64,000 bases of DNA. It comes from Phyto melanocephala (taxonomy: Eukaryota; Arthropoda; Insecta; Diptera; Rhinophoridae). Of the stretch, positions 22,897-34,157 are shown piece after piece (position 1 is the stretch's first letter; every line of letters starts with the position of its first letter). The position numbers were made by a program, and so were the translations under genes. A model generated the notes under the pieces. It had not been told where the DNA came from, ran no database searches, and saw only the letters and a list, made by a program, of their open reading frames with translations. Location: positions 129,728,833 through 129,792,832 of the forward strand of contig OW799233.1 of the NCBI GenBank assembly GCA_941918925.1, in the 5' to 3' direction.

Positions 22897-23340
22897 TTTT
22901 CTAAAGCTAAAGGCGACCCGCAACCGTAAATTATAGACGAACGAACGAACACGCTTTTTTAATTTGAATGTAACTACACTCCCGTTAAAATTCGTTTAAA
23001 CCCACTTTTCACTTAAACCGCCGACCGATCCAAATGTAACGACAATTTGTTTCCAACACTCCCGTTAAAATTCGTTTAAACAACTTTTCACTTAAACCGC
23101 CGACAAAACTTATCTTAACTGATCAAAAATATCTATTTGTTTTGTTAAATTAGCAAAATAAAACCTTTAGTTTCACAACTTGGTAGGACAATATTTTTGA
23201 AATCTTTTTATGAATAAAATATCGACCACATTAATTCGTAAACAAAACTTGAATAAAACAAAAAGACACATGTCAAAAATTTGCGCCAATTTACTACCAA
23301 AACAAAACAGCTGTTAATGTAGCAGCTGTTTGCTTATTAT
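22897..23340 (-). promoter_or_regulatory. timeout: timeout 5' UTR and probable promoter region
   Basis: Directly upstream of the start codon the minus strand has a (GTTC)n-like block (22938-22953) and then a 50-bp unit present twice (22976-23025 and 23056-23104). Further upstream, the segment 23305-23332 holds two CAGCTG E-box palindromes in inverted surroundings (AACAGCTGTTAATG and GCAGCTGTTTG). No TATA box is evident close to the start, in keeping with a housekeeping-type promoter. The exact transcription start cannot be placed. Confidence 0.5.
22976..23104. repeat. Tandem duplication in timeout upstream region
   Basis: The unit starting ACACTCCCGTTAAAATTCGT, followed by TTAAAC, ACTTTTCACTTAAACCGCCG and AC, occurs at 22976-23025 and 23056-23104, 80 bp apart. 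The copies differ only by CCC versus AA at one place, so the duplication is recent or conserved. Confidence 0.9.
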
Positions 23341-23732
23341 TCGAAAAGAGCTTTTGTGCTAAAAGTATTAAATCAACAGTACTAAATTAGATATTGGAGT
23401 GTGTCTTTGCTTAATCATCATATAGATCATTGAGTGCTGCCAAGTTAAGGAAGTTTATGTCTTGTTAATAGTAATACCAGATTGATATCAAGTATAAGTG
23501 CAAGGGAAAATATATTTTTTTTTAATATGAGTATACATATAAATGGTATATAATATTTAAACAGTATAAATAAAAATAAAATATATAATAAGAATAAAAT
23601 ATATGTATATATAATAAAATATAAATAAAATAAATTATATATGATTGAATGTTTACTCCAATTATAAATCTAAAAATAAAAAGTCACACCAATATTTCTG
23701 GCTTTAGAGCTAATTTTTTATTATTGAAACCA
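23341..23732. other. AT-rich stretch upstream of timeout
   Basis: No gene is recognised. It is dominated by TATA- and AAATA-rich simple sequence at 23515-23650. Confidence 0.4.
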
Positions 23733-24110
23733 AGGCGAATTAATACAGGTAAAATTATCAGCCCAGCTGATGGGGATAGACTTAGTCAAAGTTGATTGAA
23801 TTCGCCTTGATTTATAAATGCAGGGATAGAAATTGAGATCTTAGCTTCGTTATTTAACAATAAACTTAAGTGTACTTATTGAATAATAAATGTACCAAAT
23901 TTATATATATTTGTTGCTTTTGCATCATATATAATGTTTCACAAATATACATATGTGTATATTCTTTTTTGATCAAATTTTATTATACTTAACATATCAT
24001 AACACCTTTTTTATCCCTGATATACGAATTGGCCTTGACATAAAACATCCCCTGAAAAGTTGCCTTGTTGTATCAATTCGCCGTTGCCTATACCTGTGTG
24101 AATATGCCTT
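23733..24110. mobile_element. Probable MITE with AAGGC...ACAGGTA ends
   Basis: The left end AAGGCGAATTAATACAGGTA and the reverse complement of the right end AAGGCATATTCACACAGGTA match at most positions over 20 bp. The motif AAGGCGAATT recurs inverted inside (AATTCGCCTTG at 23799-23809), and TTGCCTTGTTGTATCAATTC lies near the right end, so these are multiple palindromic subterminal repeats. No coding content; target duplication is unclear. Confidence 0.5.
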
Positions 24111-24350
24111 GAGTTAGCACTATTTTATTTGTAGTTAGTTATAATTAGATAGTTATGAAATTTTTCCTTTAACATTTTAAAAATATTTGTATTGTCAATT
24201 TCACAATTTGAAAATTTGTTTTGAAATTTAAATATTTTGCTTTTCAATTGCTAGCAAAATTAAAAACATTCGTATTCGAACTAGGGTATGGTTACTGGCT
24301 TGTTTGTAAATAAAAAAATTTCTACAAAAATAATGACTTTAGTTTTTTTT

Positions 24351-25154
24351 TACCCTTCACACAGTGAAAAAGGGTATATATAGGTTTGTCATTCCGTGTG
24401 AAATTTCTACAATTTTCATTTCCGACCCCATAAAGTATATATTTTCTGAAAGCTTATGAATATGGGAGTCGATTAAGTCTGTCCGTCTGTCCGTTTGATC
24501 GTCTGTCCATGTGTATGTTGAAATCGACTTTTTGAAGCCCCCCGACATCGCTTGGACTCGGGTAAGCTATTAGAATATCAGAAATATTCGGGAGTAGCTC
24601 GGTATTGAAAATCAGAAACATCGGTACAGAAACAACTGAGATATGAGCAAAAACCCACGACCACCTCGATTTTTTTTTCACAAAAACAACATTACAACAA
24701 AAACATACATACATACAAACGTGTATACTGGTTAGAGAAAACGTGGCATCGAATCCCAGCCAAAAAAAAATTTTTTTTATTTTTTTTTATATTTTTTTTT
24801 TTTTAATTTTTTATATTTTTTTTTTTTATTTAATATATTATTTATATTTTTATTATTTTTTTAATGTTTTTTTTTTAATATTTTTTTTTATTTTTTTTTG
24901 TTTTATATTTATTATATATATTTTAATTATTTTTAAAAAAAAAAATTTTTTTTTTAATTTTTTTTTTTAAATTTTTTTTTTACATACATACGTAAATTTA
25001 TAATTTTACAATGGGATGTTTTTATATATGTATGTTTTTTATATGTATGTACGTATATCATATGGAATGGTGATACAAACTACTATTATTGCATGATTAC
25101 ACGTTGTGAAGGGTATATAAGATTCGGCACGGCCGAATATAGCGCTCTTACTTG
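24351..25154 (+). mobile_element. Helentron-like repeat, copy H5
   Basis: It starts TACCCTTCACACAGTGAAAA and ends with hairpin ATTCGGCACGGCCGAAT (~25121-25137) and AGCGCTCTTACTTG. It contains the usual CCGACCCCATAAAG block, GTCCGTCTGTCCG run, GAGATATGAGCAAAAACCCA block and a 240-bp A/T tract (24760-24985). It belongs to the CACACAGTGAAAAAGGG subfamily shared with H10-H12. Confidence 0.82.
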
Positions 25155-25932
25155 GATTTATATACATATGTACATAAAAATATATAAAGAAAATTTTGAA
25201 TATTTTCTGTAATTGAAAAAAAAATCTCAAAGTTTCTTTGATAAGATTATAGTTTCAATAAATTAAAAATTTTTAATAAAAAAAATTTAAATTAAATATA
25301 ACTTTTTATAATGCAAGAGATACAAAGGCCTTTGAGTAATCAACTTTTAATTGTAATTTACAAATTTGATCTATATTTTTTGCTGTATGTACATATAAAT
25401 GTCTAAATTAACTTTACTTAAAATGAAAATCTTTTTTAAAATTATCTTTAAAGATTTATTTTTATTATTGTTCAATGTTCTAAACTGACAGTTTCATATA
25501 CTTATTTTGATCTTTGGAGTTTATGTGTGAATGAACACTTTCTTCATATACATACACACATACATTTATATATGAACATACATCCCTATATACACAATTA
25601 CATACTTATTTTTATTTTTGTCTTTTTTCAATTGTCTTGTGTAAATTTTCTCCCCGAAAAAAGAATTATTTATATTTTATTTTAAAATTTATAGCAATTT
25701 GTTTGTTCAAGCAATTATAGTTTAAAAGCTTATTAAAAGGATTTATTTAAAATTGGAAAATAAATTATTTTAAAATTTAAAAACTATGAAGTTTTAATTT
25801 ATTTTACATATCGAATTTATTATTTAATAATGTCGTAACTCAAAATATAGAATATAGAATTCGTCAAATTAAACTGCTTAAGAAAATGTAATGCGATTTC
25901 TAAAATAGTTACGGAGTGAGAGCAAACATTAT
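25155..25932. other. Unannotated AT-rich stretch
   Basis: No coding or mobile element is recognised. CATACACACATACAT-type simple sequence lies at 25548-25605. Confidence 0.4.
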
Positions 25933-26060
25933 CGCCTGTGTTCTGTATTCCGAGTAAAATTAAATCATTTGGAATTTCCATTATAGTGTTATTGTTTATA
26001 ACAACAATTAAATGGCAACTACGAGTGATTTGCTTTCACTCGGAATACAGAACACAGGCG
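25933..26060. mobile_element. 128-bp palindromic MITE
   Basis: The arms CGCCTGTGTTCTGTATTCCG and (reverse complement of the right arm) the identical 20 bp are exact inverted repeats, extending with a few changes through AGT.AAA..AAATCA to about 37 bp. The bases TAT flank both sides. The interior is only ~50 bp. This is the best-preserved small hairpin element in the window. Confidence 0.8.
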
Positions 26061-26775
26061 TATAATTAATTTCAATGCCAAAATCCTGACCAAATAGTAA
26101 TTTTAACAGACACAATCTTTTTTTTTGCTTATATTAGGTGTTATTTTTTTCTATTATGCGATTTTGTTTAAAGTTATTGTAAAGTTTTAAACTTTCAAGG
26201 CCCTTTAACTTAAAACTACGTTTTTTGAGTTATGACACTGTTGAAGGAAATTAGCCAAATGTTGCCTTGTATGTGCATATATAAATATAGTTTGTCAGTT
26301 AACTTTATTGAGACTTAATTACAGGATTTACAAACAGTAAATTTTATTAAAATATTTAAAACTATACCGTTTTATTTTAATTTTATGAGTATTTACATAA
26401 TGATTATGCCACTAGTTTATCGAAATTTGGCAAAACTAATAGTTAAAAAATTAAAAAAAAATAACTTTCATGAAATAAACAATGCCTGCTCCCGTAACTT
26501 TACCAATACATATAAATTCATTTTATAAACATTCTTAAATTATTTTTCTTTTATAATTTGTAGTCTAAAGTAAGATAATAAATATTTCATTAGGGTGATG
26601 CATTACATTTAAGGTAAATCGAAAAAGGTAGACTAAAAAATATCTATTGCGTTGTTATAAAAAGGATCCGAAACTAACGCAACCATTTAAAATATTGATG
26701 GCGTACAAAATAAGGGTGGTAATTTGTAAATGTGTTTTGCCTTTAAAAGTAGCCTTTTTATAATTTTTAAATTTC
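26061..26775. other. Unannotated AT-rich stretch
   Basis: No gene, RNA or clear repeat is recognised between the palindromic MITE and Helentron copy H6. Confidence 0.4.
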
Positions 26776-27562
26776 TATACCCTTCACAGTGAGCGTAATG
26801 GTATATTTAGGTTTGTTATTCCACGTGTGAAATTTCTACAAAATTCACTTTCGACCCCATAAAGTATTTAATTTCTGTAAGCTTATGAATAGGGGTCGAT
26901 TCAACATTATTCGGATGTCCGTGTGTATGTTGAAATCAACTTTTTTAAGCTGACATCGCAAGGACTCGTGTAAGGTATCGAAATATCAGAAATATTTGTG
27001 AGCAGATTGGTATTGGAAATCAATATAATCGCCTTATAACTTTATAAGATTTGAGCAAATAACCACGATTGTTATTATTTGCAGATTTGAAAGGCTTTTG
27101 GAGAAATTCGTGAAAAATTTTTACAAATTGGTTACAATTCGGCAAAGTTATAGGCAAAACTTATTTGAAAAAATATAAATTTTTAAAAACATAAATTTTT
27201 TCCCAACTCTTAAATAATTTTTGAACACGTTTCAGTTACCAAATGATAAGCCGCAGTCTAAGAATTAATTTCTAAAAAAAAAACTAACAAATAGGTAACT
27301 GAGTTATAAAAACCATAGTACGATTAATTCGGTGTTTTTTTCTAAAACTTACAAACGGAAACCGATATTTTTCAGTTTATATACAACCGAGAGAGCCAAT
27401 ATGGGGATCAACTAAAAGGGCTTTAGTGTAAAAATATAGTTAGCTATGAAGAGATAAAAATCAAGATGGCGTTCTAGATTAAATGGTGAATATGTGAGTT
27501 ATATAGTAGTAAATGGTATTTTCAGATTCGGCACGGCCGAATAAAGGCGCTCTTACTTGTTT
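26776..27562 (+). mobile_element. Diverged Helentron-like repeat, copy H6
   Basis: It starts TATACCCTTCACAGTGAGCG and ends with hairpin ATTCGGCACGGCCGAAT (~27525-27541), AAAGGCGCTCTTACTTGTT. The CGACCCCATAAAGTA block and GTCCGTGTGTATGTTGAAATC block are intact, but the long A/T tract of other copies is absent. Its centre (27080-27500) is unlike theirs, indicating an older or different subfamily. Confidence 0.72.
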
Positions 27563-27870
27563 TTATTCAATTTGTGAAATTAACATACTTTCGAAGGAGC
27601 TGTATTAAGATAAAACAAAATGTGTCAAAAGTATCTAAACTGAACGTTTAATAATTAAAAATTTATAATTATTTTTGTTATGGTTGTTATTGTTTCTTGT
27701 AGTACTCTACAAATGTTTACTAACCCTAAACTGTCAACTGTCAATATGTTTTCTACTTTTTGTAAGAAATATTTTCCCTATAAATATGTAGACATTGATA
27801 ATATAATATTTATTAGCCCGGTTTTTAAGTATATAAAAGCAGAGTTATTTTCGCACATTTTGCCGTCGTT

Positions 27871-28175
27871 TATACCCTTCTCATAGTGTGTAAGGGAATA
27901 TTTAGGTTTGTCATTTCGTGTGAAAATTCTACAATATTTCAACACCATAAAGTATATGTTTTATGAAAACTTATGAACAGTAGAGTTAATTGAGCACTGC
28001 CGTCGGTCTGTGTGTATGTTGTAATCAGTTTTTTGAGGCCTCCCGACATTACCTAGACCCGTGTGTGATATTAAAATATCAGGAATATTTGGGAGCAGGT
28101 CGGTAATAAAAATTAGCATAATCGAACGATAGATTTCTTAGATATTAGCGTATAAACATGACTACATCTGTTTTT
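27871..28175 (+). mobile_element. 5' fragment of a Helentron-like repeat, copy H7
   Basis: It starts TATACCCTTCTCATAGTGTG and retains the TTTGTCATTTCGTGTGAAAA block, a degraded CCATAAAGTATATG block, a CCCGACATTACCTAGACCCG block and a degraded GAGATATGAGC block (28138-28155). No hairpin end follows, so it is truncated at the 3' side. Confidence 0.65.
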
Positions 28176-28804
28176 TCCATATTTTCAACACTAAAATGAA
28201 AAAAATTATTAATAAATCAATTTTTGCTTTAATTCCTTTTTTTATTTTTTCTAATTTTTATTGTTTGTTACAATTAATTTTGTTGTTGGGTTCATTCACT
28301 TACTTCTGCCATAAAGTGCAATATTATTTTTTATAAAAATTGTAATTTATCTATTTTTCTTTTTGCTTTTAATTCTTAATTCTTAACACAAAATTGCCAC
28401 ACTTATTTTTTTAAATTAAAATCACTTTTTAAAAAGCTTTGAAAAACTGAATGAACGAACCTATTGTATAAAATTATTTTTATTTCACTTAACAGTCTTA
28501 TGAGGTCTGTTCAATAAACATTGGCGCAATTAATGGTAATTTAGTTCTAAAAGATAATTATTAAAATGGTTTTTTGTGTGATTACTGAGAAAAATTTTGA
28601 CCTTAATTGTATAAATTTGTTAATTGCGCAATTAAGGTGTATGTCTGTTATTTGTAACTTGAAAATATTTAACTATATTTCATAAAATATTATTATTTAT
28701 GTAAGAAACGAAAAAAAAAAATGGAAATACCTTTTTTGTTGCCATTTAGTGTTAACAAATAAAAATACAACTCTGCACAATATCATCTATAATTTCGACA
28801 CAAC
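28176..28804. other. Unannotated stretch
   Basis: AT-rich, with GGCGCAATTAATGG at 28523 and TTGCGCAATTAAGG at 28623 as a pair of related words. No gene is recognised. Confidence 0.35.
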
Positions 28805-29495
28805 AATACAACTCTACACTTTGATACATTTTTTACAGTTTACGCGCAATTTCCGTCGGATCAAGAAGTGCTGTCGTTTGTTTTAGCAAAACTGTAATTC
28901 GAGTGTTTAAATCAAATAAATAAATTAAGAAGTAAAAATGTATTAAAAGTGTTGTGTTAGAATAAAATCACTCGTTTTTTAGAAAATATAATTATCGCGC
29001 CAATAATGGTAAATTGCATTAGATACTGCGTTAAATAAAACTATTTTTTTTTTGCTGCATACATATAATAAAATAATAAATATGTGTAAATGTATGTGTG
29101 TATATTGGATGCTGAAAGCTTTATGTTAAATTAAGCTCTTTTAAAGTCTATCTAGTTAAGACTTTGCTGATGCTTTAATGTTTTAAATACAACTCTACAA
29201 CTATACACATTGATAAATTTATTATAGTTCACGCGCACTTTCCGCCGGATCAAGAAGTGCTATCGTTTGTTTTAGCAATAATGCAATTCGAGTATTTAAA
29301 TGAAATAAATGTATTCAAAAGTAAAAATGTATTAAAAGTGTTGTGTTTGAATAAAATCAATCGTTTTTAGAAAAATATAATTATCGCGTCAATAATGTTA
29401 AATTGCATTAGATGCTGCGTAAAATAAAATTATGTTTTTGCTGCATATAATGAAGTAATAAATATGTATGTATAAATGTATGTGTGTTATATTTA
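28805..29495. repeat. Direct duplication of a ~305-bp block
   Basis: Copy 1 (28805-29106) and copy 2 (29186-29495) run in the same direction with many shared words: AATACAACTCTACA, CCGGATCAAGAAGTGCT (CGTCGG... in copy 1), TCGTTTGTTTTAGCAA, AAAAATGTATTAAAAGTGTT and AAATTGCATTAGAT.CTGCGT. An 80-bp spacer separates them. Content is not recognised as a known repeat or gene; the mildly GC-rich centre (TTACGCGCAATTTCCGTCGG) is the best-conserved part. Confidence 0.8.
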
Positions 29496-30630
29496 GCTAA
29501 GCTCCCTAAGTTGGTTCAGTTTGTTTGTAAAAGCCAGTGTTTTAATTTGCCTTTTTTAAATAGCAAATTGATAAATAAAACGTGTATATAAAAGCATTTT
29601 TAAAAATTAAAAATTTTGTGTTACAAATCTTTAAAACTTAAAAACAAATTTTAAATATGGCGGTAAGTTTTCCTACACAAATTTAAAACATATACAAGAG
29701 TACATACAGACATAATATAATTTAGAAATATTTTAATTTAAAAAAAATTTTTTTTAAATACGCTTTACCCTATTTTAAAGCAACTATAAAAAAAAGCGAT
29801 GCATCCGATACAGATATAGAGGCGATACTTCATGTTTTCTAAGGATATTTTCGTCGGCGATATTTTTGTTTTCGATGCAATTTCTGTCACGTTTTTACCT
29901 TCTTCTCTATAAAGTTACAATAATTTGAGTTAGGGTCTTTCTACTTTTGACCATCGATATATTGTTTTGACATTTCATTGACGTTTTTCCCATATTTGAA
30001 CCACATAAGAGAGCATTTTTTAGGCCTAGTAAAAAATGTTGGACAATTTGATCACTGTGATGCGATTGACCAACTTTTAACGATCCGACAATCGTTAAAT
30101 TTGTCGACACTTGTTATTGTTTGCACTATCGATTTTGAGATTTAGTACATAATTTTAAACTATACTCGACAATTGTTATTTAAATGTGGCAAATTTTTTA
30201 TAAAAGTGTCACCACTAACATCCCTCACACAGATAGTCGCGCCATAGCCGAGACTTAATCCAGTGGTTTTTGAGTCAGATATAAAGTTGAATTTTTTGTC
30301 GATAAAAAACAACAAAGTTTTTGTTAGATAACAATAACAACTGTCGTTAAAAAATTGTTGCCGAATATCGAAATCGATAAAATTGTTGTTAACTTTTTTA
30401 ACTATACGATTATCGTTAAAATAAGATAATGAATCGCATCGAAATCGTCAAAGTTAAAGGCAAAAAATATTTGAAAATATGTATTTATCTTCTCATAGCT
30501 TTATTTATTCCCCTTTGTTTTGGTTGTTCGAAAAATTCATACATATAATTTGTGGTATTTTTAGTTTTCTTGCAATTGTGTCGTAGTTACAACAAAAAGA
30601 AAAAATAAAATATTGGCATATCAAAGATAT
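29496..30630. other. Unannotated stretch with a promoter-like start
   Basis: At 29585-29594 there is TATATAAAAG, and 72 bp further ATGGCG directly followed by GTAAGT (29657-29668), which would look like a TATA-driven two-codon first exon; no second exon is found downstream. The segment 29800-30440 repeats words such as GATAATCGTTAAA and ACAATCGTTAAATTTGTCGA; one is shared with 6952-6971. No protein-coding region is recognised. Confidence 0.3.
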
Positions 30631-30782
30631 ACAAAGAAAGTGATACATATTTTAGAATAAAGAGATTTTTCCATAGCGATTACAGTTAATAGCAAAATAA
30701 TATATTTTTGCTATAAAAGTACACAAAATTGGTGGTGGGTATAAAAAATTCGGCAAAGCTGAATATAGTGCTATTACTTGCT
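30631..30782 (+). mobile_element. 3' end fragment of an H4-type Helentron, copy H8
   Basis: The block ACAAAGAAAGTGATACATAT, then AATTGGTGGTGGGTATAA, then hairpin ATTCGGCAAAGCTGAAT and AGTGCTATTACTTG matches the last ~150 bp of H4 (12690-12832) nearly base for base. The hairpin has lost one pair symmetrically, so pairing is kept. Only the 3' end is present. Confidence 0.72.
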
Positions 30783-31522
30783 TTTTTTTTATTAAATTGG
30801 GTTTGGCACCTATTGCAATAAATGTTCTGTTGCTCTCTCTATATGTCTGATCGAAAAAATAGAAAAACATACGTTTTTTCAACTGAATTTTAACCGCCTA
30901 TATAAAGGGTCCGCTAAATAACTTTTTTTTTTTTGAAAATGCTATAAAAGAAAAAGTGTAGCTTCGGTTGTGTGGCACGTAGCGCCGTCCTGTTGAAACC
31001 AAATGTTGCCAATATCCTCCTCTTCAATTTTTGTGAACAAAAATTCGTTCAACATGGCCCGATCAGGGAATGACAACGATTACAACTTCGGATATACATT
31101 GAGTATTATTAGCAAAACAGGTATAAGTGCGTACGGTTACAGCTAAAAAAATTACTCTATCCGTACATACTCGTTTGATGTTCGGCATAAGTATATACAA
31201 GTAACCAAAATCTGAGTATTTTTCGCATAAATACTCTATATTGTACACAGTACAACAAATTGGACTTAAGTACTTAAGTGTTATCGATTATCCGTAAAAA
31301 AAGCGAGTAAAATGAGTAACCGTTTTTACAATTCAACCGAGAGCATCAACTAGAAATTTTGCATGCGTTTTGATTTAGTAAAAATGCACTTGCTTGGGTT
31401 ATGAAAACAGCACAACCATTATGGTACAAACGCACACATACATAAACATTATTGTTATACATTTATTTGTTGTTTTTTTATGATCGTTTGTGTGTATACG
31501 GCTTAGCAGCCGTAGTTGCTAG

Positions 31523-32242
31523 CAGGGATGCCACAAAAAATATTATTCCTAACAAATTTGTCAAAAAATGCACTAAAATCTACCAAAAACTTCAATTTTT
31601 GCACATAATTTTTCTAAATACTAACATTAATATTAAAAAAATAAAAACAATCATCAAATGGTAGTAAATGAATATAATTTACCAATTAATATATTAATAA
31701 TTTATATATATTATTTAATTAGTATTTGAAAATATCCAAAATACAGTTTTGTTTACATCAATATTTAAAGAAAAGTGTTACTAAGCAAAAGTATATGCCA
31801 CTACTTTGGTAATTTATTCGAATCATAATTAATTTCCTATATAAGTATTGATATAATTGGAATATATGTCCTGACTTAACTTTTATTTAGAATATATGGC
31901 TTAAGATATCAAAATTGAAGACATTTCTACATATTTCCTTACAGCGTTTGTTTTCTTTATTTTGTAAAATATTTTCATTGACATTAAAAGTTATCTACTA
32001 TAAATTGATGTTTCAAGTTTATATGATAAACTATTTAACATGTAACTTTTATAAAAAAAAAGAGGCTTAAATGGAAATATGATTTTTAATGAAAATGTTT
32101 ATTGGCGAATTATATGAACTTTGTGTTTTACCACTAAAAATATTGTTCTACAAAAACTTAAACATAACAAAGCAAACAAATTCACAAAATTAAAAAAATT
32201 TATACCATAAAAATATCCAGTTTAATTAAACTGGCATCCCTG
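31523..32242. mobile_element. hAT MITE nested in the hAT-like element
   Basis: The ends CAGGGATGCCA and TGGCATCCCTG form a perfect 11-bp inverted repeat. It is flanked by GTTGCTAG (31515-31522) and GTTGCTAT (32243-32250), an 8-bp duplication with one difference. 720 bp, AT-rich, no coding sequence. Confidence 0.82.
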
Positions 32243-32774
32243 GTTGCTATTTGAATTATGGACAGAGACATTTTTTTATGATTTTTAATTTAGGGGTTGA
32301 TGAAACAACGACATGCGTTATTTTTTTAGCAATGCCCAGCGAGCATGTGGGATTTATTTTAAATTTATAAAAAAGAAAAAAATCTTATATTAAGATATAT
32401 TTATTAGTTTTAACAGATATATTTGTTGTTTATTGTTTTTCTTATTAACTTTTTTTAGATATTTTAAGTCCGTCAAGAAAAAATTATATGGTTTTTGTTT
32501 GTTTTTCTTTATTAATATTCCAAAAAACAAAAACAGAATATCGTTTTTTTCTGCGGGAAAATAATAATCAGATAATAGCATTATGTTTATTTACTTATAA
32601 ATAACTATTTAGTGGTTGATTAAAACCTTTTAAAATTGATTTGTCTCGTTATACAGCTTAAAATATTAGCTTAGAATGTATAACACGGCATAATACTTTA
32701 ATATTTGTGTTCTTGTTTGCTGGGTATCAGGTATTTTACAGAAATAATTACACTCTCTCTGTTGTGTTCCTATC

Positions 32775-33430
32775 CAGCGTTGTCAACTTTGGCTTTATGC
32801 AATATTATTTGTGCTTTTTAAAATTTTTGTCGCGCAAAAAATTTGAGTCAGTGCTCGATGTGATTTCTCAAATTCTTTAGTGCAATATTTTTCTTATCGA
32901 AGTAAAAATACTAAATTCAAATAAAGAACAATTTTTGCAAGGTAAATTTCTTACGAAACAACGCAACAAAAATGATAAGAATTAATAATAGACAATGCTT
33001 TCGTTATAAAGATCCTTAGCTTACATTTAAAAAACTGTATAAATAGATTATATATTTTATATTATTATTAGTTATAATTTAAATATATATGTTTCTGATA
33101 TCTTCTATGGTTTAACAAACATAACTTTTTATAAAAGTAAAGAAAAGAATAATGATATGCATAAAACCAAAAGCTGTAATTATTTTTAAAGTAGCGATTA
33201 TATGACCAACTGTGAAGTTAAAGTTACAACTTTAGCTTAAAATTTATTATTATTAATGATATTATATGGAAACTTATTTTAGGCCTAAAGGTTCTAATAA
33301 CGAAATTTATAATTTTATAAAATAAATAAAATCGAAAATTCAAATTTTTAAACTTTACGCATATTCTTAAAAATCAAACGTTTTTTCCTGTTTTGATGTT
33401 TTTTGAATCTTAAAGTTGACAACACTTGTG
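32775..33430. mobile_element. Candidate nested inverted-repeat element
   Basis: The left CAGCGTTGTCAACTTTGG and right (reverse complement CAAGTGTTGTCAACTTTAAG) share TGTTGTCAACTTT-type ends. The CAG-type end would fit hAT, but no 8-bp flanking duplication is seen and the right terminus is offset by a base or two. Tentative. Confidence 0.35.
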
Positions 33431-33484
33431 ATGTAATAGAACCTCTCACTTCACGATGAGAAGTAGATTTTTATACATAAAAAG

Positions 33485-34157
33485 CAGGGATGGAAAGGTT
33501 AATATCCGACTTTGAATACAATTTATGGTAATAATTATTCATACTCTCAAATCTCACTGTGTGAACACAAAACCGATTTCAAAATAAAGTTTTAAAAATG
33601 TTTCAATGAATGTTCCATTATGTGGTCCAGAACATAAAAACATTTACAGGTTTTTTCTGGCATTAATTTATTTGGGTCAGATAGGCTGTCATCACTACCT
33701 GTATAAGAGCACCCTTCTTAATGATAGATTTTCCTTGGAAATTTGTGTTTTTTTTCAATAATTAAGGTCAAAATTCTTACAGATTTTTTCCTAACAAAAA
33801 GCAATGTAAATACATACGTAATTATATAAATAGTAAATCAAAATAAAAAATACATTGTTAAATACATATCTATTGCCAGTATCAATTCAACTAAATTTTC
33901 ACTTTTATTTTCTTTAATTTTTACTTATCTTTTTCTGCTTTTATATCAAAATAATTTTTTTTAAGTTGATAAGCCATACAAATTTCAGGTATAACAGTTG
34001 CGTTTCTTAATACTAAAAATAAATAATAAATATAAGTAGATTTATTTTTATTTAAAGAAAACATTTTATTATTATGTGTTAGCTCGTTGCTTATTTAAAT
34101 TAATAAGCAATATAAATTATGTTATATATATTTACTATACAAATAGTTCCAGCCCTG
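33485..34157. mobile_element. Candidate nested hAT-type MITE
   Basis: The left CAGGGATGGAA and the right end reverse-complemented CAGGGCTGGAA match at 10 of 11 positions. The flanks (ATAAAAAG, ACCAATTT) are not duplications, so ends or history are uncertain. Length 673 bp, similar to the neighbouring nested elements. Confidence 0.4.
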
